64,000 nucleotides of DNA from Histoplasma ohiense (Eukaryota; Ascomycota; Eurotiomycetes; Onygenales; Ajellomycetaceae). The stretch lies in contig JAEVHH010000004.1 of NCBI GenBank assembly GCA_017607445.1, forward strand, positions 4,650,001 through 4,714,000, in the 5' to 3' direction. The position numbers and the translations under genes were made by a program. The notes under the pieces are model-generated. The model was not told the origin of the DNA. It was given only the letters and a program-made list of their open reading frames with translations, and searched no databases. Positions within the stretch are counted from its first letter, which is position 1; each line of letters starts with the position of its first letter. Shown in pieces: positions 1 through 11,615 of the stretch.

Positions 1-2085
1 ACACAGTATTCAAAAAGCTGAAGCATATGTTCACAAGCATTCCAATGCTGCAATCATTTGATTCAGATAAGCATACAATTCTTGAAACAGACATCTCAAA
101 TTATGTAGTAGATGAGACACTGATGTAATATGACAATGAAGATGTTCTACAATCTTATGTCTTCATCTTGAAAAAGATGTTGTCTGCTGAATACAACTAT
201 AAGATCTACAACAAGGAGCTTCTAGTGATCATACAATGTCTTGAAGAATGAGAGTCTGAACTTATGAGTGTCAAGAGGTTTGAGATTGTCACTGATCATA
301 AGAATCTAGAATACTTCACAACCACTTGTAAGTTTACTGAGAGGCATATGTGTTGGTCATTGTTTCTTAGCTGTTTTTCATTCACAATTTGTTATCAATC
401 TGAAGTAGAGAACACTCTTGTGAATGCTCTGTTCTGCTGAGAACAAGATATGCCATCTGATGACTTGGATGACAGATGGAAACACTGAGAGCATTGATTA
501 ATCAACTCTGTGATCATAAGAAGTTCTACACAATCAGATGAACTCTGCATACATATCAATCAGTTCTGAGCTCAAGAACTCTTACTTGAAGAACAATGAA
601 AGCTAGTGACAGAAGCAGATGAATTCTGACAACAAGTCACTGAAGCTGTACAAAACAGAGCACCTCAATTCCCTGCAGATGTATACTCAAGAACAGATAT
701 CTCAGCATGTTCAATCAATGATGACAACTGCTTACACTTTCAAGATAGATGATGGGTCCTCAATTCAGAATCTTTATGAACACAGATCATGCAAGAAATT
801 CATGACTCATCAATAACTGAGCACTCAGAACACAAAATTATGTACAACATCATCACTCAAGAATTCTACTCATCAGATATGTTGAAAGACATACATCAGT
901 TCATACACAACTGTGATCACTGCAGCTCAGTGATAGTATGATGTGAACACTGAAAAGAGATGCTGAAGCTTCTATCTGTCCTCAACTGAACTTGGCATAA
1001 TATAGCTATTGATTTTGCAGTTTTCTTATCTGAAAGCAGAGGTTCTATGAACATTCTAGTCATTGTCAACTGACTCAGCAAGGATGTAATACTACAGCTC
1101 TGTGACAAGATGAACATCAAAGTAGTTGCAGATGCTTTTGTCAGAAGCTCATTCTATTGTATATATGATCTGCCTTCATTCATTGTATCAGATAGAGACA
1201 GTCAATTCATCAGCACACTCTGAGTCTGCATATGTCAATTATTAAGAATCAAACAAAAGTTATCAACAGCATACCACTCAGAGACTGATGAAGCTACTGA
1301 GAGGATAATATAAATGATAAAGAACATTCTTCATAAGTTCTGCAATTATACACAAAACAACTGAAGCAATCTGCTGCCACATGCTGAGATTGTAATTAAC
1401 AGTTGAGATTCCACTACAACAGGCATAAGCCCATTCTTCCTTCTACATGAATACAACTTAGAGATTCTGGACTTCTCTGAGACTTCCTGAGAAACCACAT
1501 ACATTCACAGCCTCATACAAGCAGCAGAGAACATTGTGAGCAAGCTGAAGAAAGCTCATAAATAAGCAGAAGCTTCAATGATCAGCACTTAGCAAGATTA
1601 TAAGAATCAAGTGAACATCAGAAGAAGTTCTGCAATCCAATACTATATAGAAGACAAAATCTGACTGAATCTCAAAAACATAAGAATGAACCATCTCTTG
1701 CATACACTAGATTACCATCACATCAAGTATATGGTGAAGAAAGTGCTAGACATACACAATTATCAACTCAACATCTCATCTGACATTCACAACATCTTTC
1801 ATATGAACCTGCTTCAACCCACAGCTGAGGATCCATTCCCCTCACAGAGAACCTTCATTCAATTGACAGCCACCCATCATTGTAGAAGAAGACAACAAAC
1901 TCAAGTGGGAAATTGAAACAATTCTTGACAATAGAACCAATCATCACTGCTGTGAATACCTCATCAAATGGATAGAATACAACTGTCCAATCTGGGAACC
2001 TGCATCTATCTTGGAGAACACCGCCGCCCTCGACATCTATGAGTCCTCACTCACCCCAGTAGAAGGGGATAATGTGACAGATTAG
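1..2085 (+). pseudogene. C1 pol fragment: RNase H, integrase, chromodomain (broken)
   Basis: The order is the end of RT and RNase H (about 1-450), integrase (about 800-1500) and a chromodomain (about 1900-2060) with the piece EYLIKWIEYN followed by WEPAS. The chromodomain would guide integration to chromatin. The reading frame is interrupted many times, mostly by TGA where C2-C4 or the family pattern call for Trp. The frame ends in TAG at 2083-2085, inside the first bases of the 3' LTR, as in C2, C3 and C4. It is not functional as it stands. Confidence 0.85.
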
Positions 2086-2564
2086 CATCTGTTAGTAATT
2101 AACTTACACAACCAACTCTTCTTCTGCACCTGCTCATTTCTGGCTGTTGTGATCTCATGTAACCCTCAATGTTCTTCCACTCTGTGCTCCATGCTTGTAT
2201 AGTTTCTAACAATTCTTTTATGTAGCTCTTAATGTTCTTCCACTCTGTGCTCTGCACTTGTATAGTCTCTAATGATTCTTCTGCATAGCTTCTAACATTC
2301 TTCTGTGTAGCTCTCAATGATTCCTCCATCTCACACTCCACACTTGTGTAGTTTCTAATGATTCTTACACATACCCCTTAATGTTCTTCCACTCCACGCT
2401 CCATCATGGAGCAGCTTCTGATATTCTTCCATTCTGAACTTTCTTCTATAAGAACCCTCTTCATACAACCTTTTCTTCTGATTTCTTTTCTCTTTCTTTC
2501 CTTAATCAATTCGTAATCTGTATTAGGATAGTGCTAGATCGTTAATCGAAGTACGCCCGTTACA
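2073..2564 (+). repeat. Gyp-C 3' LTR of C1 (492 bp)
   Basis: The LTR begins TGTGACAG and ends GTTACA, matching the termini of the C4 LTRs. It contains imperfect tandem units of about 60 bp built around tagtttctaacaattctt, a TATA-like tataagaaccc and a CT-rich tract. It is about 105 bp shorter than the 597-bp LTRs of C4, which fits fewer tandem units. Confidence 0.92.
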
Positions 2565-3450
2565 CAGATGCTGCAGTGGATGAGTTGCTAACACAAATGA
2601 AGTCTTTGTCTAGTAATTCATTGAGCATTTTTCATAGAATGAGAAGCTCATCATGCAATATGCTGTAGAGAGAATCTCAGAGTGATTGTGAGTTCTTATC
2701 ATCTTTCTTGATGAGTTTGATTGTATGATCGATACTGTGTTCTCAGTGAGAGAGAAGCTTTTCAGCTTTTTTTTTGTTGAACACATCTGTGAAATCTTCA
2801 TACAATTCAGATAGTTCTTTGTGCAGTTTCTTGAGATTCTTGAGTTCTAGTTTCTCTAATGTTTTTTTGATATTCATCATACTAGCAGCGAACACTTGGA
2901 CGTTCTTCTTCTCATGCATTTGACAGATTAGTAGTTTGTACACTTTCACTGATATCTGAGTGAGATCAGCAGTTCTATCAACATCTTTCTTGTAAACACA
3001 GTCATCTTCTGAGAAAATAAGGCAGTGATTGTGTGCATTCAACAAGGTTCCAAATTCTGTGAGCCATGATAAGCTGAGCATTAGATCATACTCAAAGTCT
3101 TGTATTTCATATGTGTATACATTCTTTTTCTCATGTCCTTCTATATTGATATTAAATCTTATCATATTGTAGGAGGCAGATTCTCTGAGGCTGTCAAATT
3201 CACTGAGCTTATATGATTTGAGAAAGAGAATACACTGAAGCTTATGCTTCTCAATCAGCTGAGTGTCTATAAGAGTGTAGTGAAGAAAACCACTGTCTAT
3301 CATTGCTCATATGTTGACTAAGCTATTTACAATGACAGAAATTATGATTGTGTTCACTTGCATCTTCTGCTCAAATCTTCAGCTAGCTTTCTGCTTCTTG
3401 AGCTCTCATTCATATTTTAGAGTGAGAGCTTGTCTTTTTCCTGTTCTTGC
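2565..3450 (-). pseudogene. C0 protease and start of RT (broken)
   Basis: The minus frame runs from just after the gag stop into an aspartic-protease-like MIDSGFLHYTLIDTQ at about 3260-3303, which carries the DSG active-site triplet. The linker to RT follows, with the segment LTEFGTLLNAHNHCL. A 186-residue stretch (2743-3303) is uninterrupted, so this part is less damaged than in sister copies. The frame ends where C1 inserted. The slippery site of C4 (GGGAAAA) is GGAAAAA here. Confidence 0.8.
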
Positions 3451-4430
3451 CTATCCACGGGCGACACAGTGTTCACACATGTGGGGGGTTTATTTGAAGT
3501 GATCACATTCAGACATTGATTTGTGAAGTGCTCTGATTTGTTGCAGTGTATGCAGACTTCTCTGATGATTTGATCAGCAGCATTCTTCTCTGAGACATTG
3601 AGAATCCTCAGATGACTTGTGTTTATGTATGAGATTCAGTTTATTAATTCTGATTCAGAGACAGAGGGCACTGCAGAGTGGTTTGAGATATATGCATTTG
3701 TTCAACAGAATTCTCTACAATTTTGAAGTGTGTAGAACTGAGACAGATTGTTGTTCAATAGATGAAGATCAGCACAGAATTCACTGTATATTGAGAGCTT
3801 CAGATGCTCTATACTTCAGTTATACAACTGAAAGTTCAAATTCTTGAACAGTATATTGATTTTGATAATATCATTTCAGTCTTGCTCATCTGCTTCTAGA
3901 AGCTTGCAATTGAATTCAGAAAGATAAATTGTCAACACAACATTCATCTGATGAGTCTGATTAAGCCAGTCTAATGTCTTGATTTGAAGTGTAGAATTGA
4001 GAAAGAGGGAGTTGAGTTGTCAGAAGACTAGCTCTGACATATGCTGATTATTCTGACAATGACTCATTCAGAGTTGGAATTTCACTAACACATCATCATT
4101 CAATCTGCTATAGATATACCACACTTGATTGAATAGTGAGTCTATTGCTTGTCTGTTGATGTTCAATTTGATGTTCACTTTTGACTTTCACACAAGATAG
4201 AGCACTAGATCTTCTTCATATTTATTGAGGATTGAAAGTTTCTCTCTTGAAGGCTTTTCATGAGATGTGGGTGTAGAAGGAACAGTGAACACAGAGATGT
4301 TCATTTCAGCAAATCATCATTGCAATTCAGTCATCTGTAGTGCTTGCTGCTGAAGGATACTTTATAGATCTAAGTTGTCATTCACTGCATTCAGATGCAG
4401 TGAGTGTTCATAGAATTGTTTGTAGTTCAT
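3417..4430 (-). pseudogene. C0 gag (broken)
   Basis: Gag is the capsid/nucleocapsid protein. The start ATG (4428-4430) and the MNYKQF-type N terminus match C4 gag. A CCHC-type region lies near 3530-3580, and the frame ends at the TAA (3417-3419) that all Gyp-C copies share. Several TGA and other stops break it. It aligns with the better-preserved gag of C3 and C4. Confidence 0.78.
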
Positions 4431-4782
4431 TTCAATATCTAAGAACATGTAATAATAATAATAAAAAGACAAAGAAATACTTGTAGACACTCAGTTCTCT
4501 TGCAGACACTATTCACAGTGTTGCAGTGCTAAGCTTGATCAAGCTTCTTTGTGAACACTATTCATAGTGTTACAGTTCATAGACACTCAGATCTTGTAGA
4601 ACACAGTCAATTGTATCTCAGATGCTTAGACACAACAGCCTATATAACTAATGATAGAGACACTCAGATTCATAAGAGATCTCTTGTAATGACTAGACAC
4701 TTGAGTCTGTAAATGATGCACTCAGGTGTAAGAACTAATAACAAGACACTCAAGTCTTAAACATAGAAGAATCAATTTATAA
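4431..4782 (-). other. C0 5' leader (non-coding)
   Basis: The untranslated leader between 5' LTR and gag carries a perfect 16-bp palindrome (4531-4546) and repeated 'actcagat/cttgagt' units. The bases next to the LTR form the self-complementary primer-binding site described for C4. I see no gene here. Confidence 0.75.
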
Positions 4783-5252
4783 TGTAACAGATGTACTTCA
4801 ATTAATGATCTAGCACTATTCTAATACAGATTACAAATTGATTAAGAAAAGAAAGAGAAAAGGAATCAGAAGAAAAGATTGTATGAAGAGGGTTCTTATA
4901 GAGGGAAGTTCAGAGTGGAAGAATATCAGAAGCTGCTTCACAGTGAAGCACAGAGTGGAAGAACATTAAGAGCTATGTGAAAGAATTGTTAGAAACTACA
5001 TGAGTGTGAAGTGTGGGGTGGGAGAATCATTGAGGGCTACATGGAAGAATTGTTAGAGACTACACAAGCATGGAGCACAGAGTGGAAGAATGTTAAGAGC
5101 TACATGGAAGAATCATTAGAAACTACACAAGCATGGAGCATGGAGTGGAAGAACATTGAGGGTTACATGAGGTCACAACAGCCAGAAACGAGTGGGTGCA
5201 GGAGGGGAGTTGATTGTGTAAGTTAATTACTAACAGATGCTAACCCGTCACA
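4783..5252 (-). repeat. Gyp-C 5' LTR of C0 (470 bp)
   Basis: On the plus strand it reads TGTAACAG at the left and GTCACA at the right, the reverse complement of the family LTR. It is the shortest LTR in the window. An apparent 71-residue reading frame across 5011-5226 is only the tandem repeat read through and is not a gene. Confidence 0.92.
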
Positions 5253-5426
5253 GTGCTCCACTGTGGAGCAGTCTCTGATATTATTTCACTCTGAACTTCC
5301 TTCTATAAGAACCCTCTTTGTACAATCTTTTCTTCTGATTTCTTTTCTCTTTCTTTCCTTTCTTAATCAATTTGTAATCTGTAATTAGAATAGTATCAAA
5401 TTGTTAATTGAAGTATATCTGTTACA
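5253..5426 (+). repeat. Gyp-C LTR fragment (3' 174 bp)
   Basis: It matches the last third of a plus-strand Gyp-C LTR, from the ctccactgtggagc palindrome-like segment through the TATA-like site and CT tract to the terminal GTTACA. It is the target into which C0 inserted. The 5' part of this LTR must lie left of the window. It abuts the Gyp-A sequence at 5427. Confidence 0.85.
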
Positions 5427-5874
5427 ATTATTACATCAATGTCATTCTTACTGAGCTAAGATCTTGATGTGTTACTTGAGTGACTGATAATATAGATGAG
5501 AATGAGAAAGTGAATGATTCTATTGAAGTATTAGAAAGAAATACAGCAGTATATTACTGTTGTTGTATTCAATATTTAACAATGTTCCTCTGTCATCATT
5601 GTGAGCCTGCTGAGAATTGATATAAAAAATGCAAGCACTGCTCAGTGATGAAGCACATTTGTATTTCAGTAAGTTATTATTCAGATATTTTACAGTATAT
5701 AACATTAACTCATATTAGATATCAGCAGATGCTGTTGAATTGACTCAGATGATTATCAATACTGCTGAGAATCTAATTATCACTGATACAGACACTTCAA
5801 ATGTTAACATTTTGCAGAGCACTGTGATAGTGATGATTAAAATTTTCACTGTGAAGATTTATGAGATTCAATAA
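5427..5874 (+). pseudogene. A1 copy of the convergent Cys-rich accessory gene (partial)
   Basis: This is the 3' part of the gene described at 17703-18636. It keeps the end of exon 2 with the CC-x-C, C-x2-C-x6-C pattern, the GTAAGT...TTAG intron and exon 3 up to the same TAA (5872-5874). TGA replaces probable Trp codons. The 5' exons are lost to the Gyp-C insertion. Intron and exon borders coincide with those in A2, which supports the splice model. Confidence 0.65.
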
Positions 5875-6696
5875 GATAATTCTTCTGAGACTTCAGCTGA
5901 AACAGTGATTGATAAGATCTCAGTGATTACATCATCAGTTGCAGCTCTCAAATCATCATTGAAACATTATACTTCATCAGTTGAGAAAATTCAGAATAAT
6001 AAGCAGATTTGTTTTGATAATAATTTCTTAAATAACACTGATCAAGCTGAGACAGATCTGTTTTTTAATCTCTGAGTGGACTAAATATATTCAGCAGTCA
6101 TCATTATTTTCTTTGTTTTTGTTTACTGACTGACTTTTGATAGATTTTATTAAACTGTTTCAAATACTTCTGACTGTTCATCAAGTTTTTCTCAGACTTT
6201 CAAGAGTTATCTATATCTGTACAATTCTTTCATTTGATAAGATATTGTGTTTGACTATAATACTGATGTTTGTTTAATATAGCTTCAACTTCTCATTTCT
6301 CTTGTGCATCTATAATTATCAATTCTGCTTACAGAATTTGTCTGTTGTATGTGTGATATGATTTGAGAAGAAAAATATGAAATATGAGATGAATTTCTTT
6401 ATATTACAGCATGAGTTTCAGTTTGTACATCTGTGTACTGCAGATATCAATTATTTGAAAGAGACTCAAAAATCAATGATCTAGTTTGAGTGAGAATTGC
6501 AAGATGAATATATTTTTTTGCACACAGCATTACTCAGTTCTCTATCTTAAAGCTTTTTGATATATAATGCTGATCATAATACTTTTTCTCAGCTGCTTTG
6601 ACAGCTTCTAGACATTGTTGAATTTTATTTTCCACTTACTTCATTTATTCCACTTATTCTACTGCTGATTTTGACACATCAGTGCTTGGGGGTTCC

Positions 6697-7090
6697 GCCC
6701 CGGTGGCCGAATGGGTAATGCGGCCACCAGGTAGCGCCTTGGTGTGGGGACTCAGAGTGTGTGGGTTCGAAACCCACAGGGGACAACATTACATCCAGAG
6801 CCAACTTCCCAGCTTCTAAAATAATGGGATGTGAACTTGCCAAGTAGGTACCTTCGGGTGGACCTACTATCTGATTTAGCTTATTGTTTCTGGGCTGGAA
6901 ACCTGTATTGCATGTACCAAATCCTGTCTTTCATTAATTTTCCTATGTTCTTGTTATATTCTTGGTGTTGTTCAACACTAAGCATTCCTCCGGTATAACC
7001 AACTCTTGCCTGTATTTAACATCACACATGGACTCGTCATAAGCGCTGCTTGCATATGAGTATAATGGAAGAATAATAATAATAATAATA
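6697..7090 (+). mobile_element. SINE-F, tRNA-headed SINE with 13-bp target duplication
   Basis: This is a 394-bp GC-richer unit bounded by perfect 13-bp repeats gcttgggggttcc (6684-6696 and 7091-7103). The tRNA-like head has box A TGGCCGAATGGG (6704-6715) and box B GGTTCGAAACC (6764-6774) for RNA polymerase III, and a perfect T arm (6761-6777). The body has a TTCG-capped hairpin (6843-6868). The 3' end is TATAATGGAAGAATAATAAT followed by more AAT repeats. The related site in A2 (near 19446) is empty, which confirms insertion. CpG is retained, so it is young or spared from mutation. It has no coding capacity and needs LINE proteins to move. Confidence 0.92.
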
Positions 7091-10000
7091 GCTTGGGGGT
7101 TCCACATCTATACAGAGTTCAGTTGATCAGCTGATCATTGCTTCAGATGATGTCATCTTAATCACAGTATGAAAAACATTATTATATACTCATTGCATCA
7201 GAGATATTCACTCTATTCAATTATCTTGTTGATAGCTGCAATATGTGTGAAGATAATGTTCAATCATCTGATTCAATCATTCTGTCTGACTATTGATTTG
7301 CAGATGAAAGGCTGTTGATAATTTTTGTTGAATATGAAGTAGATAATATAATGTTGATCAAAACTTGCTATTTATTAATGAATCTCAGTTATTAATAATG
7401 TTCACAGATAGGCTGAAGTTCTTCACAATTCTTCATACAATAATGTTCACAAGTTCTTCTGCATCTAGCTCTGAAGATGTGGACACAATTATGATTTATT
7501 TGATGAACAAGTCAATAAATATGACAATAGCATTATAGATTTCACTTTTCTTTTTATTATCTGATAGATCTTCAATAAAGTCTATGCTAATTGTATGTCA
7601 TTTCTTATCTGACATTGAATGTGATTGTAGCAACCCATATGGCTTGTGCTGCAGTATTTTAATACATTGACAAACATTGCAAATTCTCACATATTCTGCA
7701 ATTTCATTGCTCATATCATGTCACAAGTACTTATATTTGATTGTTTTGATGATTTAATCATGTTCAAAATAGTCATCTTGAAAATCATCATAATTCATTT
7801 TCATTATTTCATGTTTTACAGTTTTGTTTTGTGATATATAGACTTTATTATCTTTTCTGAGCAGATCATTTTTATCTACTGCTCAGATTGAATGATTATC
7901 TATACTAGTATTATTCATCTCTAGTCTTCTATAAAGTTCAGATATGCTGATGTCTCTATTCTGAATCTGTAGTAAGAGTTCAATGATAGATTCAGCTATC
8001 TCTTTGTAATAGACTGTTTCAGACTCAAATATCTTGACAACTAGAATCTGTGATATCAGAGTCTCTAGATCTAATCTCATAATATCTGTGATTTTATTCT
8101 CATCTACAAATGTATTCTTTATTCTGCAGAAGTTGTTGTCATTGACAACTACAGATCTCTTCACTCAACAATTTTCATTAACTTACAGATCTTTTTGTAT
8201 CATTTTGATACATTGATCTAATTTTGTGTTTTCTTTTATCTTTAATGACTTAAAGATTCTTTTACACAGCTTCTCTTGCAGAGTAGAAAGCTTCATCAAA
8301 AGAGCTGTGTGTTTTACATAATCTGAGTAATAACTTGATACATCTGTGGAATTATTTTTCTCAGAATAGTGCTCTATTTCAAAATTGAACACTGAGAGCA
8401 TTTTCATTCAATGAATCTGACACTCATTTAGCTGCTTTGTTGTTACGAAGTGCTGGAGATTGACATGATCAGATAAAACAGTTATTGAGTGTCTGCTATT
8501 ATATAGATAGTAACATCATTGCCTGAAAGTTTCTACAATTGACAACATCTCTAGATCATATATTTGATAACATCTTTCTGCTTCTGTGAGCTTTCTAGAC
8601 CAAAATATGATCAGATGTCAGTGATCATCATTCATTAATTGTGATATTACTGCAGTGATTGCAACATCAGATCTGTCTGTTTCTATACAGAGTTTTCACT
8701 GCAGATCAAAGTGAATCAACAATGATGTTTTTGTAAAGCATTCTTTTAACTGCAGAATTGTGTGCTTGCAGTTTTTGTCTAACTGAACAGATACATTATT
8801 CTTCTCTCTTTTCATTTCATAATCTTTTAACAATTCAGTCAGAGGTGCTGTTATTATTGAGAACTTGTATATAAATCAATGATAGAAGTTGATGAATTCT
8901 AGAAATATTTGCAATTTGTTTATTGTTTGCAGTTCTGATCAATCTAGAATTGTGTCAACACAGCATTTCTTGACAGTAATGCTCTGTATGATAACCACAA
9001 AACCCAAGAATTCAATTTCTGTTGCATGGAATGTACACTTACTAAGTTTGACATATAGTCTCCATCATCTTAACCATTTCAGCACATTCTTAACATGGAC
9101 AACATGTTCATCAAGTGTGTTTGAATAGATTATGATATTGTCAAGATAAGCCATACAATATATGTCTAAAAGATCACTGAGAGCTTTGTTGATATAAGAT
9201 TGAAAAATTGCAGAGACATTGATTAGCTTGAAAGATAAGACTAGATATTCAAAGTATTCATATTGTGTTTGAAATGCTGTTTTTCATTCATCCTCTGCTT
9301 GTATGTGAATTCTATGATATGTGTCTTTAAGGTTTAGCTGTGTATATATTTTGACATCTGCTAATCTATCAAGTATTTCACTTATCAAGAGCAGTGGATA
9401 TTGATTCTTGACTGTTATTTCATTCAATTCTCAATAATTCACACAAAGATGCAGGGTTCCATTTTTCTTTGATGTGAATAATACTGATGTGCTGGCTGGA
9501 CTCTTGAATGAATGTATTCAATTCTTCTCTAATGCTTTTTCAATATATTCTTGGAGGACAGAGAGTTTCTGAGATGATAAGTTATATATTGATTGATATG
9601 AGGGTTTCTTGCCAGATTTGAGATCTATAACATGATTATGAGATGCATGTTCTGCATCAGATATGTTTTCTTGAAACACATCAAGATAATCTTTATAATC
9701 ATCTGGAATATTTGACTCAGTTGCTGCATTCACAGCTTGTAATGATAAGACAGTGAATATAATATTGCCATCATCAATTAGTGTTGTGAATTCTTTGACA
9801 GTATTCAGATGTATGTGGTTAATATTTGATGCTTTTCTATAGATTCAGCATCTTCACACCCAATTGATATCAGAATTTGCAGCTTTCAATCATGGCATGC
9901 TCAAAATTACATCATATCTGCTAATATCAGCCTCTTTGAAATGATGAAATCCTTTTTGAAGAATATGTTCATCATTGATAATCTTCATTGCAGCTCTTTG

Positions 10001-10236
10001 TTGTTCATATAATTGAATCTTATGATTATCAACTGCTTCCACTACTTTTGGTTTATCTTCTGCCTTTGAGAAATATTTTGATGCTCAGACATGAGACATG
10101 AAGTTCACATCCACATCAGAATTCACTAGCATCCACATCATTGACCATTCTGCTTCTGTCAGTATTCATATATTCATCATCAATAACTGTTTATCTCACA
10201 GTCTAGTTGTTCATATTCTCAATGCAGCAGCTGCTT

Positions 10237-10261
10237 CTATAATTGAAATTGTTGATTTTTT
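10237..10261 (-). other. A1 gag-pol -1 frameshift site
   Basis: The minus strand reads A AAA AAT in the gag frame (10255-10261), six codons before the gag TAG. A2 has A AAA AAC at the same place, and the C-to-T change lies in a CpC context. The protease frame is -1 to gag and open across this point except for TGA. Confidence 0.7.
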
Positions 10262-11295
10262 GCTTGTTGAACTTGATTGTGCTTTTCAGAGTGTAACATT
10301 CAATAATCATTTGCAATATGACTCTTCTTATGACAGTGAGAACACTTCTTCATTCAGTTATATTTATCTTTCTTGATTTATTCAGTTGAATCTATTTGTT
10401 TCTATCATTTTCTCTTGTTTTGACAGTTGCTAGATTTATCAGAATGATGTTGATTCTCTATGAATATCACAGATCTTTCTTTGTGAATGACACACTGTTG
10501 CTCTGATATATTTTCTTTGAAAGTCTGTAGAGTTCAAAGCAACTCTTTGTAGTTCTGAAGTTCTTGATTTCAATAGTTGAGTTCAGTGTGTAGTATCTTC
10601 AATGTCTTACTATGTAAGTTATTCATTCTTTGTTCTTTGCTATATGGGGGTAAGTAGTATTCTCAGTCTTTGAAATATTTAGAGAAGTTGTGTATTGATT
10701 GTCATTCTTGTTGCTTTGCATTCTGAAACTTTTGACTCATCAATCAGCACTGATTTTGTGGATCATTAATTTGTATTTCTAGATGTGATAGTATATCATT
10801 GAAAGTCAACAGTGTTGCTTCTTCATGTCTCTTATATGATGATACAAAATTCAATCATTTCTGCTTAATGTGAGCATCAAGATAGAGTTTAGCATCATTT
10901 ATCTTGTGTTCTTTCTTTTGATAATACTGATGATGATGTATAAAGAGAGTCAATATGTGATCTTTATAGTCTTTAAATTCTAACATATTTTTTCCTCAAT
11001 AGTAGTTCTTAATCTCTAATTTTGATGATATTTCATTATCATTGTCTGTATCATCTGCAGATTGATTTTGCAGTGGTTCTGTGGTGATATTCTGAGTTAA
11101 TTGAGACTTAATGAGAGTATCTTCATGAATCTGTGCTTTCAATTTGTTGAGCTGTTGTTGTGCATGCAGAATAGCTAATTGCTGCTCTCATTCACAGATT
11201 TGATCATTCAACTGTTGCAGATGTACATTGTGATTGTCAGAGATGATAGAAAATTCAGATTGATTTTCAAGAGATCTTGTATGTGTTGAGACCAT
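10237..11295 (-). pseudogene. A1 gag (broken)
   Basis: From ATG at 11293-11295 the frame encodes a Gln-rich, probably coiled-coil N-terminal region (QQLNDQI, QQQLNKLKAQI), a capsid-like middle, and a knuckle CSHCHKKSHIANDY near 10310-10350. The last Cys of the knuckle has become Tyr; in A2 it is intact (CX2CX4HX4C). The zero frame stops at TAG 10237-10239, just past the frameshift site. There are numerous internal TGA stops. Confidence 0.8.
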
Positions 11296-11369
11296 CTTGT
11301 GTGTTTTAAGTAATGTTGCAAATCTTATTGTAGATGTGCATAACAACAGATCACTCAGATAAGATTAAG

Positions 11370-11378
11370 AGTGATTAG
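11370..11378 (-). promoter_or_regulatory. A1 primer-binding site (self-complementary type)
   Basis: Next to the 5' LTR the minus strand reads CTAATCACT, with no TGG that would pair a tRNA 3' end. The same motif recurs inside the Gyp-A LTR on the plus strand (CTAATTGCT at 11471-11479 in this copy, CTAATCACT at 16992-17000 in A2), so the RNA 5' region could pair with it. Gyp-B has the same arrangement. Confidence 0.6.
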
Positions 11379-11381
11379 AAT

Positions 11382-11615
11382 TGTAAGAGATAGTTCTAGA
11401 TATAATTATGAGAGTAGTGTGAAGTATGCATGTAGAATATTAAGAAGATAGCAATCTCTATTATTCAAAGCTAATTGCTGATCTTCTAGAATCTACAGAT
11501 ATCAGTGAGTATTATATAGATAATGTTGCCATCACATCTTGTTCTTCATATTCTATACCTTTCTATCGCCACATAGCTATTATCTAATATAGATATTTCC
11601 ATTGCACCTATTACA
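11382..11615 (-). repeat. Gyp-A 5' LTR of A1 (234 bp)
   Basis: It reads TGTAAGAGATAG at the left and CTATTACA at the right on the plus strand, and aligns with the LTR at 16903-17173. The two differ in a central segment where A2 has about 40 extra bases. It carries ctatcgccacatagctatt near its right end, shared with A2. Confidence 0.9.

Larger units (their letters stand above)
1..2564 (+). mobile_element. Gyp-C copy C1, 3' portion of a chromovirus
   Basis: This is the right-hand part of a plus-strand Ty3/gypsy chromovirus whose 5' part lies left of the window. It holds the RNase H to chromodomain part of pol, a purine-rich tract ending in ggggataat just before the LTR, and the 3' LTR. The base after the LTR belongs to a minus-strand copy of the same family, so C1 jumped into a relative (C0). 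The 5 bp right of the junction are cagat; the matching left duplication lies outside the window. Closely similar copies in this window (C2, C3, C4) confirm the family. Confidence 0.93.
2565..5252 (-). mobile_element. Gyp-C copy C0, 5' part (minus strand)
   Basis: This is the 5' half of a minus-strand Gyp-C interrupted by C1 at 2564. It contains the start of RT, protease, gag, leader and 5' LTR. The rest of its pol and its 3' LTR must lie left of the window beyond C1. At its right end the 5' LTR abuts a fragment of another Gyp-C LTR in the opposite orientation, so C0 inserted into an older LTR. Confidence 0.9.
6120..10261 (-). pseudogene. A1 pol: protease, RT, RNase H, integrase, chromodomain (broken)
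   Basis: Pol starts in the -1 frame at the slippery site 10255-10261. Protease with a VDSD-like motif is near 10100-10130. RT spans about 8900-9700; its catalytic box reads YLDN at about 9135-9165 (normally YLDD), explained by one CpG mutation. RNase H and integrase span about 7400-8900, and the chromodomain is at about 6150-6560. An LxxxE-rich stretch (8183-8407) is the RNase H to integrase linker. Many stops are TGA. The SINE splits the gene between integrase and chromodomain. Confidence 0.85.
5427..11615 (-). mobile_element. Gyp-A copy A1, chromovirus with convergent accessory gene
   Basis: This minus-strand Ty3/gypsy element aligns along its length with A2. From right to left it has the 5' LTR, a primer-binding region, gag with knuckle, protease, RT, RNase H, integrase, a chromodomain, and part of a plus-strand accessory gene. 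Its 3' end is cut at 5427 by Gyp-C insertions, and a SINE sits in it at 6697-7090. The 5' LTR ends at 11615 and is followed by host DNA beginning gattg. Confidence 0.93.

Noticed and set aside
5011..5226. 71-residue frame rich in WKN/EELLETTQ repeats (also at 2099-2341, 30749-30952, 35649-35837, 47431-47652)
   Set aside because: It lies wholly inside Gyp-C LTRs and is the ~60-bp tandem unit read through. The unit length and frame vary among LTRs.
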